Shown here in pieces: positions 1 through 7,485 of a DNA stretch of 64,000 nt. The DNA is taken from NCBI RefSeq assembly GCF_041224595.1, contig NZ_JBGFGN010000162.1:318619-382618 (forward strand). The letters run 5' to 3'. The DNA comes from Donghicola sp041224595 (lineage in GTDB: Bacteria > Pseudomonadota > Alphaproteobacteria > Rhodobacterales > Rhodobacteraceae). The first letter of the stretch is position 1. The number at the start of each line of letters is the position of its first letter. The notes under the pieces were generated by a model. The model did not search any database, was not told where the DNA came from, and saw nothing but the letters and a program-made list of their open reading frames with translations. A program made the translations under genes and the position numbers.

Positions 1-21
1 ACCCAGAGAGCGGTTCAATCA

Positions 22-58
22 AAACGCCCTGCACTTTTCGTGTGGGGCGTTTCTTTTT
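22..58 (+). terminator. Rho-independent terminator of the gene left of the window
   Basis: An 8-9 bp GC-rich stem (AAACGCCC pairing with GGGCGTTT) with a loop of about 14 bases is followed by a T-rich run. It lies just inside the left edge, so it probably ends a plus-strand gene outside the window. Confidence 0.7.
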
Positions 59-138
59 GTGCATCGCGCAGCGCCCGTTTGACCACACCTTGAAGGGGCG
101 GTAACACATCACGAACGCACTTAATTCAGGCCTTTTCC

Positions 139-999
139 ATGTTGTATCCCACCGCCGACAGCTGGCTGACCGCCGCCTCCAAACGCATCACCCTGTTCGG
201 AATGTCCGGTTTGGGGAAAACCTTTCTGGCCAATATGCTGCGGCAAGATGCGGGCTGGTTTCACTACTCGATCGATTACCGGATCGGCACGCGGTACATG
301 GGCGAATACATCACCGACGAATACAAACGTCTGGCGATGCAGCACCCGACCCTGCGCGAACTCTTGATGTCAGACTCGATTTTTATAGGGTCGAACATCA
401 CCTTTGAAAATCTGGCGCCGTTGTCGACCTACCTGGGCAAACCAGGCAACCCCGATCAGGGCGGCCTGCCCTTTGCCGAATATCGCCGCCGTCAGGACCA
501 GCACCGCACCGCCGAGATCGCGGCCCTGCTAGACACGCCCTATTTCTGCGAGCGGGCCAAGGCTCTCTATGGCTACGACAACTTCATCTGTGACAGCGGC
601 GGTTCCATTTGCGAGGTCGTTGCCCCGAACGATCCTGACGATCCGGTCCTGAAAGCCCTGTCCGAAGAGACCCTGCTAATCTGGATCGAAGGCAGCGATG
701 CCCACACCGCAGAGCTCTGCCGCCGCTTCGACCGCGCGCCAAAGCCCATGTATTACATGCCCGAGTTCCTGACAGCCAAATGGGCCGAGTATCTGGAAAC
801 CAACGGGCAAACACAGGAACAGGTGAACCCCGACGCCTTTGTGCGCTGGACCTATGCGCAGGCGCTGGCCCACCGTCAGCCGCGCTATGCGGCGATGGCC
901 AAATGGGGAGTCACCATCAAGGCCGAAGAAGTCATGCAGGTCAAAACGCCCGCAGATTTCGATGCTTTGATCGCAAAAGCGATTAAACGGCAGGCTTGA
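139..999 (+). CDS. P-loop ATPase of unknown function
   Basis: The 286-residue protein has a clear Walker A motif, GMSGLGKT, at residues 21-28 after a short beta strand (KRITLFG), so it should bind ATP or GTP like other P-loop NTPases. I see no signal peptide or membrane segment, so it is probably cytosolic. Residues 100-280 are polar with no motif I recognise, and the Walker B is not obvious. It is followed 57 bases later by metA, and a short hairpin lies over its stop codon, so it may be transcribed alone. Members of this type are usually annotated only as ATPase. The substrate is unknown; a small-molecule kinase or a regulatory NTPase are both possible. Confidence 0.75.
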   Translation: MLYPTADSWLTAASKRITLFGMSGLGKTFLANMLRQDAGWFHYSIDYRIGTRYMGEYITDEYKRLAMQHPTLRELLMSDSIFIGSNITFENLAPLSTYLGKPGNPDQGGLPFAEYRRRQDQHRTAEIAALLDTPYFCERAKALYGYDNFICDSGGSICEVVAPNDPDDPVLKALSEETLLIWIEGSDAHTAELCRRFDRAPKPMYYMPEFLTAKWAEYLETNGQTQEQVNPDAFVRWTYAQALAHRQPRYAAMAKWGVTIKAEEVMQVKTPADFDALIAKAIKRQA

Positions 1000-1012
1000 G
1001 TCTGCCGTTACT
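986..1012 (+). terminator. Weak hairpin over the stop codon of the ATPase gene
   Basis: AACGGCAG pairs with CTGCCGTT around an 8-base loop that contains the TGA stop. The T tract is poor, so this may be an mRNA-stabilising hairpin rather than a true terminator. Confidence 0.35.
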
Positions 1013-1056
1013 TAAGACTATCTAGGATGCCTATCCAATAAAGCGGAAATCTTCCA

Positions 1057-1980
1057 ATGCCTATCAAGCTGCCCTCTGACCTGCCCGCCTATGACGTCCT
1101 CTCCAAAGAGGGTGTTATGGTCATGGCAGACGATCAGGCAGCCCGTCAGGACATCCGACCGATCAAGATCGCGCTTCTGAACCTGATGCCGAAGAAGATC
1201 CAGACAGAGAACCAGTTCGCCCGCCTGATCGGTGCGACCCCTCTGCAGATCGAATTCACGCTCATCCGCATGAGCGAGCATCAGACCAAGAACACCGCCG
1301 CCGAACATATGGAAAGCTTCTATCGCCCCTTCGAAGAGGTGAAAGCGAGTGGCGAGAAGTTTGACGGTCTGATCATCACCGGCGCGCCCATCGAGCATCT
1401 GGATTTCAATGACGTGACCTATTGGGAAGAGCTGTGTCAGGTCTTTGACTGGACCCAAGGGCACGTGCATTCGACCTTTGGCGTGTGCTGGGGTGGTATG
1501 GCGATGATCAACTACTTCCACGGCGTCCCCAAACACCTCTTGGACGCGAAATCCTTTGGCTGCTTCCGCCACCGCAATCTTGCGCCTGCTTCGCCTTATC
1601 TGCGCGGGTTCTCGGATGACGTGCTCGTGCCGGTTAGCCGCTGGACAGAAATCCGCCAGACCGATCTGGACCAGCATCAGGATCTGACGACTCTGATCGC
1701 CAGCGACGCGTCAGGCCCCTGTCTGGTCGAGGACCCCAAGCATCGCGCGCTCTACGTGTTCAATCACTTTGAATACGATGACAACACGTTGAAAGAGGAA
1801 TACGATCGCGACGCCGAAGCGGGCAAACCGATCAACGTGCCGGAAAACTATTATCCCGATGACGATCCGTCGAAAAAGCCGCTCAATCGCTGGAGAAGTC
1901 ACGCGCACCTTCTATATGGGAATTGGATAAACCAGATTTATCAGACGACGCCCTATGAGTTGGAAAAAATTGGCCATTAA
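1057..1980 (+). CDS. metAA: Homoserine O-acetyltransferase, MetA family
   Basis: MetA-family enzymes acylate the hydroxyl of L-homoserine, the first committed step to methionine, in the cytosol. The 307-residue protein starts MPIKLPSDLPA and carries the family's LNLMPKK block (41-47), the nucleophile Cys144 in FGVCWGG, and His237 and Glu239 in NHFEY, matching the class-I glutamine-amidotransferase-like triad. Length is normal. At the acyl-donor position (Gly111 in the E. coli enzyme) this protein has Glu113 in TGAPIEHL, the residue linked to acetyl-CoA use, so acetyltransferase is the better call. It starts a compact run with the hydrolase (26-base overlap), ppk2 and tetR. I see no recognisable SAM riboswitch in the 57-base leader. 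Confidence 0.93.
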   Translation: MPIKLPSDLPAYDVLSKEGVMVMADDQAARQDIRPIKIALLNLMPKKIQTENQFARLIGATPLQIEFTLIRMSEHQTKNTAAEHMESFYRPFEEVKASGEKFDGLIITGAPIEHLDFNDVTYWEELCQVFDWTQGHVHSTFGVCWGGMAMINYFHGVPKHLLDAKSFGCFRHRNLAPASPYLRGFSDDVLVPVSRWTEIRQTDLDQHQDLTTLIASDASGPCLVEDPKHRALYVFNHFEYDDNTLKEEYDRDAEAGKPINVPENYYPDDDPSKKPLNRWRSHAHLLYGNWINQIYQTTPYELEKIGH

Positions 1981-2959
1981 GGTTATTGCCATTGCTGGAT
2001 TAACAGCGGTTGCGGGCTGCGCGGTGATTGACCGCCGCGCGTCAGAGCGTGAATCCGTCGCCGAAGCGAACACGCCACCGTTGGGGGACTTTATTGAGCT
2101 GGACGATGGGCGCCGCGTCCATGCCTTTGTCAAAGGGTCTGGCCCTGATCTGGTGCTGATCCACGGCGCCAGCGGCAACCTGCGTGACTTTACCTACAGC
2201 CTAGTGGATCGCCTGACCGACCGCTACCGCGTGATCGCGTTTGACCGCCCCGGCATGGGTTACACCGACCGTGCCGATCCCACGTATGATACTGCTGCGA
2301 ATAACGGCGCAGAGCCCGTGCGCGAACAAGCCCGCATGTTGCAATTGGCCGCCGACAAGATCGGCGTCGCGGAGCCTGTCGTCCTTGGCCACAGCTTTGG
2401 TGGCGCGGTGGCATTGGCGTGGGCGCTTGAACGCCCCCAAGACACGGCAGCGCTGGTCGTTCTTTCTGGTGCGTCCAATCCGTGGCCTGGCGGGCTCGGT
2501 GTCAGCTATTCCGTGCCGAACAGCAGCCTTGGCGGGCGGATCGCGGTGCCTCTGGTCTCTGCCCTTCTCAGCACCGAAACCCTGAATTCTATGGTGGATG
2601 GTGTCTTTGCACCGCAGTCCGCACCCGCAGGCTACGCCGAATACCTTGGCGCTGATCTCGCCCTGCGCCGCGACAGTCTGCGGGCCAATGCCCGTCAGGT
2701 CAGTAGCCTGAAGCCGCAACTGGCGCAGATGGTCCCGCTCTATTCCGATCTCCCCATGCCCGTGGAAATCCTGCACGGTGAGGCAGATGACACTGTTCCG
2801 CCCGCCATCCATGCGATCCCCCTGTCCCGCCAGATTCCGAATGCCAATCTGGTCCTCCTGCCCGGTATCGGCCACATGCCCCACCATGTCGCCCAAGATG
2901 ATGTCATCGCGGCGATTGACCGCGCCGCCGCCCGCGCCGGATTGCACCCAACGCCCTAA
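1955..2959 (+). CDS. Alpha/beta-hydrolase lipoprotein
   Basis: This 334-residue protein has an N-terminal lipoprotein signal: a Lys-rich start, a hydrophobic stretch, then the lipobox AVAGC with Cys at about residue 22. It should be lipidated and membrane-anchored in the periplasm. The mature part is an alpha/beta-hydrolase with an oxyanion region (LIHGASGN), a nucleophile elbow GHSFGG, a candidate acid in GEADDTVPP and a catalytic His in GIGHMPHH. Esterases, epoxide hydrolases and haloperoxidase-like enzymes share this layout, so the substrate cannot be named. The ATG lies 26 bases inside metA in another frame, indicating translational coupling, although there is no obvious link to methionine synthesis. 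Confidence 0.85.
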   Translation: MSWKKLAIKVIAIAGLTAVAGCAVIDRRASERESVAEANTPPLGDFIELDDGRRVHAFVKGSGPDLVLIHGASGNLRDFTYSLVDRLTDRYRVIAFDRPGMGYTDRADPTYDTAANNGAEPVREQARMLQLAADKIGVAEPVVLGHSFGGAVALAWALERPQDTAALVVLSGASNPWPGGLGVSYSVPNSSLGGRIAVPLVSALLSTETLNSMVDGVFAPQSAPAGYAEYLGADLALRRDSLRANARQVSSLKPQLAQMVPLYSDLPMPVEILHGEADDTVPPAIHAIPLSRQIPNANLVLLPGIGHMPHHVAQDDVIAAIDRAAARAGLHPTP

Positions 2960-2991
2960 CCGCCCATAAAGGTGGAAAAAGAGGTGCCCCT

Positions 2992-3858
2992 ATGAACTTG
3001 CCCTTCGACGGTGCGATTTCCGAATTCTACGAATCCGAGGCCGCAGCCGATCTCTGTGCCGCGATCGAGAATGCGGGCAAGAAAGACATCCTAGGCGCCT
3101 ACCCCTATGACAGCCGGCTCGACAAGAGCACCTACGAGGACACGCTTCACGCCCTGCAGGTCGAACTGGTCAAGCTGCAGCACTGGGTCAAGGACACAGG
3201 CGCCCGGATCGCCATCGTCTTCGAAGGGCGCGATGCGGCTGGCAAGGGCGGCACCATCAAGCGCATCCGCGAAAACCTGAATCCACGTGGCTGCCGTGTG
3301 GTTGCCCTGTCCAAGCCTTCGGAAACCGAGGCGACCCAGTGGTACTTCCAGCGCTATATTGAACAACTGCCCTCGGGCGGAGAGATCGTTCTGTTCGACC
3401 GCAGTTGGTACAACCGCGGCGTGGTGGAAAAGGTCTTTGGCTTTTGCGACGAGGTGCAGCGCGAACATTTCTTCCGTCAGGTGCTGCCGTTTGAGGAAAT
3501 GCTGGTCGACGAAGGTGTTCATGTCATCAAGGTCTGGCTCAACGTTGGGCGCGCCGAGCAACTGCGCCGCTTCCTTGACCGCGAACAGGACCCCCTGAAG
3601 CAATGGAAGCTCAGCTGGATCGATGTCGAAGGTTTGAAACGCTGGGATGCCTATTCCGAGGCGATCCAAGAAACCCTGCTGCGCAGCCATGCCAAACTGA
3701 GCCCTTGGCACGTGGTTCGCAGCGATGACAAGCGCCGCGCCCGTATCGAAGTGATCCGCCTGCTTCTGTCAGGATTGGAATACGACCGCAAAGACCATGA
3801 TGTGGTCGCATCCCCTGATCCGAACATTGTCGGTGGACCGGACCTGCTCCATGTCTAA
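2992..3858 (+). CDS. ppk2: Polyphosphate kinase 2
   Basis: PPK2 enzymes transfer phosphate between polyphosphate and nucleoside di- or monophosphates in the cytosol. The 288-residue protein has the family Walker A (FEGRDAAGKGG, about residue 76), the conserved PRGCRVVAL strand, Walker B with the DRSWYNR motif (VLFDRSWYNRG) and a lid segment (RFLDREQDPLKQWKLS). A single PPK2 domain of this size is typical. Class (ADP- or AMP-phosphorylating) cannot be set by eye. An RBS-like GAGGTG precedes the ATG. The gene overlaps the tetR gene that follows by 8 bases, so the regulator may be co-transcribed and control the run. Confidence 0.93.
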   Translation: MNLPFDGAISEFYESEAAADLCAAIENAGKKDILGAYPYDSRLDKSTYEDTLHALQVELVKLQHWVKDTGARIAIVFEGRDAAGKGGTIKRIRENLNPRGCRVVALSKPSETEATQWYFQRYIEQLPSGGEIVLFDRSWYNRGVVEKVFGFCDEVQREHFFRQVLPFEEMLVDEGVHVIKVWLNVGRAEQLRRFLDREQDPLKQWKLSWIDVEGLKRWDAYSEAIQETLLRSHAKLSPWHVVRSDDKRRARIEVIRLLLSGLEYDRKDHDVVASPDPNIVGGPDLLHV

Positions 3859-4465
3859 ACGCGGATACCATCACGGCAACCTGCGGCAGGCTTTGGTCGA
3901 TGCCGCACTCGAATTGGTGCGCGACAAGGGCCCCACGGGCTTTACGCTGTCAGAGGCTGCAAAGCTCGCAGGTGTGACCCCCGCTGCTGTCTACCGCCAT
4001 TTCCAAGGGCGCGAAGACCTGATCGCCGAAGCCGCGCGCCAAGGCTATTTGATCTTCTCCGATGTGATGGAATTTGCATACAACAAAGGCCAACCCAGTG
4101 CGCTTTCTGCCTTTGAGGCCACAGGACGCGCCTACCTCGCCTTTGCCCGAAAGTACCCTGGTCATTACGTTGCAATGTTCGAGTCCGGCATCTCGGTCAA
4201 TAGATCGCCAGAACTGGCCGAAGCGGCGTCCGGTGCAAACAAAATCCTCGAGCAAGCGGCCACCGTTCTCAGCGAGCGCATTCCAGCAGACAAGCGCCCA
4301 CCGGCAAACATGTTCTCGGCCCACATCTGGGCCATGAGCCATGGCGTGGTCGAACTCTTTGCGCGGGGCACACCCGGGACAAGGTCCCCTTACTCTCCCG
4401 AAGATCTTCTCGAAGCGGGAATCGGTATCTACTTGCGTGGTCTCGGACTGATTTCGAACGACTAA
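3851..4465 (+). CDS. TetR-family transcriptional regulator
   Basis: The start was placed at the ATG giving MSKRGYHHGNLR, a typical opening of this TetR subgroup; an upstream in-frame start would only add sequence shared with ppk2. The helix-turn-helix lies at about residues 25-50 (FTLSEAAKLAGVTPAAVYRHF). The roughly 150-residue C-terminal part should form the ligand-binding and dimerisation domain; the tail (MFSAHIWAMSHGVVELFARG) resembles the WHG-type C-terminal domain. The 8-base overlap with ppk2 suggests coupling. The ligand and targets are unknown; autoregulation of the metA-ppk2 run is the simplest guess. Confidence 0.88.
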   Translation: MSKRGYHHGNLRQALVDAALELVRDKGPTGFTLSEAAKLAGVTPAAVYRHFQGREDLIAEAARQGYLIFSDVMEFAYNKGQPSALSAFEATGRAYLAFARKYPGHYVAMFESGISVNRSPELAEAASGANKILEQAATVLSERIPADKRPPANMFSAHIWAMSHGVVELFARGTPGTRSPYSPEDLLEAGIGIYLRGLGLISND

Positions 4466-4883
4466 TTCTCTGGCTGTGCGTCCCGCGGGCAAAAAAATAG
4501 CATTTCCATAGAAATTTTCTTGAAAAATTTTCCTGAAAACGGGGCTTACCGGAACTCCGCTAACGATATTTTAGTGCTTTCTTTGGTTTATGCCTGCGAG
4601 ACAAAGCAACCATAGGGCGAATAGCGACGTTCGTGGGTGCATCCTGAAAATTCGCAACAAGTAAGCCGATCTCACCCTGCAATATCGCAATCACGCGCAT
4701 GCCAATGCCCTCAAAGCGATCCGCTTTAATGTAATCTGTAATTACAATACCCAATAAAATAAGGGACAATCTGGGCAAGTATGGTCGCAATGTGGCGAGA
4801 ATGTGGCTGGACAGCTCGACCTGCCTTCCCCTAGATTGAAATCACACCATTTCTTTCGTGTTATACAGTCTAAGGGTATTCAA
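4466..4883. other. AT-richer intergenic region with no convincing gene
   Basis: This stretch is visibly richer in A and T than its surroundings. It holds a perfect 10-base palindrome TGTAATTACA at 4737-4746 and the probable leader of the small winged-helix gene. A minus-strand frame at 4560-4790 is open only from a TTG with no RBS, and I did not call it. Confidence 0.5.
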
Positions 4884-5183
4884 ATGCATAGCGGATACAA
4901 GCAGCTCGCAGCGATGCGCGAACTTCTTTACCAACTCGAGCAAGACATGGGGCTCGACGATATGTCGCAAAACGAGAAGGATATTCTCTATGCCTTCCAC
5001 ATGATCGCCGAGTCCAAGATCGATGCCGATGTTCATTCGGAGTCGATCCGATCGCACAATACCGTCCGCGCCATGAAGCACGCGACTTACCACCGCACGC
5101 TGAAACGGCTTCTGGATCAAGGCTTTATCGAGCACGCACCGCAACGCAAGACCGGCCTCTACCGCCTGGCCACCGCTCACTGA
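4884..5183 (+). CDS. Small winged-helix (MarR-like) DNA-binding protein
   Basis: The 99-residue protein starts at an ATG preceded 8 bases upstream by TAAGGG. It contains a helical lead (about 1-40, MHSGYKQLAAMRELLYQLEQ) and then a winged-helix core with recognition helix and wing: TVRAMKHATYHRTLKRLLDQGF followed by IEHAPQRKTGLYRLA. This fits a minimal MarR-like fold that reads DNA as a dimer. It stands alone with its own terminator. The short length and lack of a sensing domain suggest it acts as an accessory or phase-specific regulator, but the target is unknown. Confidence 0.75.
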   Translation: MHSGYKQLAAMRELLYQLEQDMGLDDMSQNEKDILYAFHMIAESKIDADVHSESIRSHNTVRAMKHATYHRTLKRLLDQGFIEHAPQRKTGLYRLATAH

Positions 5184-5237
5184 TCGGCCCAATCGGCCAC
5201 GCCTGCAGGGAAATTTCGCCCGTATGCAGAAGATATC

Positions 5238-5270
5238 AAGGTGCTCTCGTCTGCCAGAGGGCACCTTTTT
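5238..5270 (+). terminator. Terminator of the winged-helix gene
   Basis: AAGGTGCTCTC and GAGGGCACCTT form a strong stem (one G-U pair) followed by a run of five T. Confidence 0.85.
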
Positions 5271-5694
5271 CGTTCCACAGCCAATTTGTGGCAAAGATCG
5301 TAAATCGCTATTTACGCAAATCATCCCGCAAAAATCCCGCCAACCTTGAGCATATGCGCAATGTTCTGGCGCATTCACGGCTTTGGGAACGCTCGGCAAC
5401 CCCCAATGAGCTGCTCAGTCGAAGGGTCCGACGAGAGTCAAATCTCGGACAATCGGTGTTCCCAATCTTCACAGTCTTAGGTGAACCGAGAGCGATGACC
5501 TCTGCCCCACAGCGCTCTCTGGCCGCACGCTTTCTACTGGCGCATTCTTAAAATGCGACTTCCGAGCAGAGCCTTTCCGAGGTCATTCAACGCACTTCAT
5601 CCAGAACCGCCGCGCCAGCGCTGGCCTTGCCTTGAGCCGCGAATGCGTTGCGCCCGAAACATGCCTCTTGTCCAGCTTCCCGCCCCTTGAAAAC
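5271..5694. other. Intergenic region without a recognised gene
   Basis: About 420 bases lie between two terminators. Open frames here lack start signals and family resemblance. A small hairpin (CGCATT/AATGCG) sits at 5541-5557. A small RNA cannot be excluded, but nothing specific supports one. Confidence 0.4.
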
Positions 5695-5725
5695 GGAAAC
5701 AGGCGCGTACGAAAGCACGCGCCTG
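5695..5725 (-). terminator. Terminator of rplM-rpsI
   Basis: A perfect 9 bp stem (CAGGCGCGT/ACGCGCCTG) lies 27 bases after the rpsI stop. On the minus strand it is followed by a T-rich run (TTTCCGTTTTC). Confidence 0.85.
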
Positions 5726-5751
5726 CCAAAATCGTCTTCGGAAGCTCCGAA

Positions 5752-6237
5752 TTAGCGCTTCGAGAACTGGAAGCTACGACGTGCCTTACGACGGCCGAAC
5801 TTCTTACGTTCAACAACGCGGCTGTCGCGGGTCAGGAAGCCAGCGGCTTTCAGCGCGCCACGCAGCGAGGGATCGTACAGCTGCAGAGCTTTGGAGATGC
5901 CGTGCTTGACCGCACCAGCTTGGCCCGACAGACCGCCGCCTTTGACGGTGGCGTAAACGTCGAACTGATCTTCAACGCCGGCAACCTCGAAAGGCTGACG
6001 CAGGATCATCTGCAGAACGGGACGTGCAAAGTACACGTTCAGTTCGCGACCGTTGACGGTCACTTTACCGGAACCGGGCTTGATCCAAACACGGGCAACA
6101 GCGTCTTTACGCTTGCCGGTGGCGTAGGAACGACCCAGCTCGTCACGGACGGGCTCACGGGGTGCGTCGATCTCGATTGCTGCGACGTCACCTGCAACGG
6201 CGCCGAGTTCTTCGAGCGAGTTGACTTGATCGGCCAT
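5752..6237 (-). CDS. rpsI: 30S ribosomal protein S9
   Basis: S9 binds 16S rRNA in the head of the small subunit, with its C-terminal tail reaching the P-site tRNA. The 161-residue product has the S9 core from YATGKRKDAVARVW (about residue 39) through LRGALKAAGFLTRDSRVVERK to the basic tail KFGRRKARRSFQFSKR. The first 35 residues are an acidic extension, common in alphaproteobacterial S9. Its ATG overlaps the rplM stop by one base (TAATG), the usual rplM-rpsI arrangement, so translation is coupled. Confidence 0.97.
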   Translation of the reverse strand: MADQVNSLEELGAVAGDVAAIEIDAPREPVRDELGRSYATGKRKDAVARVWIKPGSGKVTVNGRELNVYFARPVLQMILRQPFEVAGVEDQFDVYATVKGGGLSGQAGAVKHGISKALQLYDPSLRGALKAAGFLTRDSRVVERKKFGRRKARRSFQFSKR

Positions 6238-6701
6238 TATTTCGCAGTCCTCGTGTTCTTGGAGTTCAGCACTTTGACGTCAACGACTTCAGGTGCCTGA
6301 GCTTCGTGGGGGTGTTCAGTACCCGCGTAAACGCGCAGGTTGGTCATCAGCTGGCGCGACAGGCGGTTGCCGGGCAGCATACGCTGAACAGCTTTCTGAA
6401 CCACACGCTCGGGGTGCGCGCCGTCCAGGATTTCCTGCTTGGTGCGCGACTTGATGCCGCCGGGGTGGCCAGTGTGCCAGTAGAAACGCTCTTCGCGCTT
6501 CTTGCCGGTCATCTGGATTTTCTCAGCATTGATGATGATGACGTTGTCACCGCAATCCATGTGAGGCGTGAAGGACGGCTTGTGCTTGCCGCGCAGACGC
6601 GTTGCGACGATCGACGCAAGACGGCCCAGAACGACGCCTTCAGCGTCGATCAGGATCCATTTCTTCTCGATGTCTGCAGGCTTTGCAGAGAAGGTTTTCA
6701 T
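6237..6701 (-). CDS. rplM: 50S ribosomal protein L13
   Basis: L13 is an early-assembling 23S rRNA-binding protein of the large subunit. The 154-residue protein shows the family hallmarks: KWILIDAEGVVLGRLAS near the N terminus, YRHTGHPGG-like FYWHTGHPGG in the middle and VQKAVQRMLPGNRL. Length is normal. It is the first gene of a two-gene operon with rpsI and has a near-consensus sigma-70 promoter about 80 bases upstream. Confidence 0.97.
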   Translation of the reverse strand: MKTFSAKPADIEKKWILIDAEGVVLGRLASIVATRLRGKHKPSFTPHMDCGDNVIIINAEKIQMTGKKREERFYWHTGHPGGIKSRTKQEILDGAHPERVVQKAVQRMLPGNRLSRQLMTNLRVYAGTEHPHEAQAPEVVDVKVLNSKNTRTAK

Positions 6702-6779
6702 GGTCAGGATATCCTGGGTTTCATTAAATTAAGGTCGAGCCGAGTGCGGCCTCAGCCTCACCCGAATTCGGATTGGCGT

Positions 6780-6807
6780 CTTATACAGCCCTTCGAACCC
6801 CAGTCAA
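6780..6807 (-). promoter_or_regulatory. Sigma-70 promoter of rplM-rpsI
   Basis: On the minus strand TTGACT (6807-6802) and TATAAG (6785-6780) are separated by 16 bases, close to the housekeeping consensus. The predicted leader is about 70 bases. Confidence 0.65.
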
Positions 6808-6850
6808 GCGCCCTTAAGTGATCAAAACCCTTATAAAACAATGGCTTAAA

Positions 6851-6869
6851 AAATAGGTATCAAAATACC
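6851..6869 (-). terminator. Weak terminator downstream of the thioesterase gene
   Basis: On the minus strand a short GGTAT/ATACC stem with a 4-base loop is followed by TATTTTTT. The stem is only 5 bp, so the call is tentative. Confidence 0.45.
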
Positions 6870-6892
6870 CCATATTTTACGCCATCCTCGGG

Positions 6893-6914
6893 CTTCTTTT
6901 TGCACCAAATACTC
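6893..6914 (+). repeat. Degenerate copy of the dispersed AAATAC 3'-flank motif
   Basis: CTTCTTTTTGCACCAAATAC here closely resembles the copy at 48701-48720. It lies just beyond the 3' end of the thioesterase gene and lacks the GC hairpin of the fuller copies. Confidence 0.45.
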
Positions 6915-6926
6915 AAAATCCAATGT

Positions 6927-7349
6927 TCAGCCACTTGGCGGGATGGAATAGGTCATGCTCGCCCGCGCCACAGGCCGTGCATCCCCCTCGGAATAGATCA
7001 GAACGTCGCCCACCGCCAACACGCGCCCCAGCTTCAAAATGCGGCATTCCGCCACCAGATCGACACCCGCCACCGGTTTGCGCATGAAATCAATCGAACA
7101 GTTGGTCGTCACAGCAAGGCCGACCGGCCCGATCACCGCCAGAACCGCCAGATAGATGCCCACATCCGCCAGCGCGAACATGGTGGGTCCAGACACCGTG
7201 CCACCGGGCCGTAGATGCTCTTCTTTGACGTTCAAGCGCACCTTAAGCGTGCCTGCGCCGACCTCCAGAATGGTGAACATGTCGCCCACCTGCGGAAAGT
7301 CTCGCGCCAGAAAGGCCTCCAACGCGGCCACATCCATCTTCAGTTCCAT
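6927..7349 (-). CDS. PaaI-type hotdog-fold thioesterase
   Basis: This 140-residue protein is a single hotdog domain, a family that hydrolyses acyl- or aryl-CoA thioesters in the cytosol, usually as a tetramer. The family core is visible as LRPGGTVSGPTMFALADVGIYLAV, where the active-site acidic residue is expected on the central helix, followed by the strand TTNCSIDFMRKPVAG. The start was set at MELKMDV because a strong GGGAGGGG lies upstream; a start nine residues earlier lacks one. It is transcribed away from trmFO. The substrate is not predictable. Confidence 0.85.
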   Translation of the reverse strand: MELKMDVAALEAFLARDFPQVGDMFTILEVGAGTLKVRLNVKEEHLRPGGTVSGPTMFALADVGIYLAVLAVIGPVGLAVTTNCSIDFMRKPVAGVDLVAECRILKLGRVLAVGDVLIYSEGDARPVARASMTYSIPPSG

Positions 7350-7485
7350 TTGCCCCTCCCGTCTTGCGCATCCCACAATGGCGCGCGAAACCCAAACAGC
7401 AAGCCCTGCCAGAAGTGACGTCCGGGCATTTTACGAACCGCCTTTCCCCTTTCCAAACGCGCGCGAAAGCCCTAGATCGCGCGTC

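Noticed and set aside
1010..1056. A SAM-responsive riboswitch before metA
   Set aside because: The 57-base gap is too short for known alphaproteobacterial SAM-II or SAM/SAH motifs, and none of their conserved bases are visible.
4560..4790. A 76-codon minus-strand frame downstream of tetR
   Set aside because: It starts at TTG, has no ribosome binding site, is AT-rich unlike neighbouring genes and resembles no family I know. It may be a decayed gene, but support is too weak.
5288..5551. An 87-codon plus-strand frame between the winged-helix gene and rpsI
   Set aside because: No RBS, no domain, and mixed basic/serine-rich composition. It lies between two terminators with no promoter of its own.
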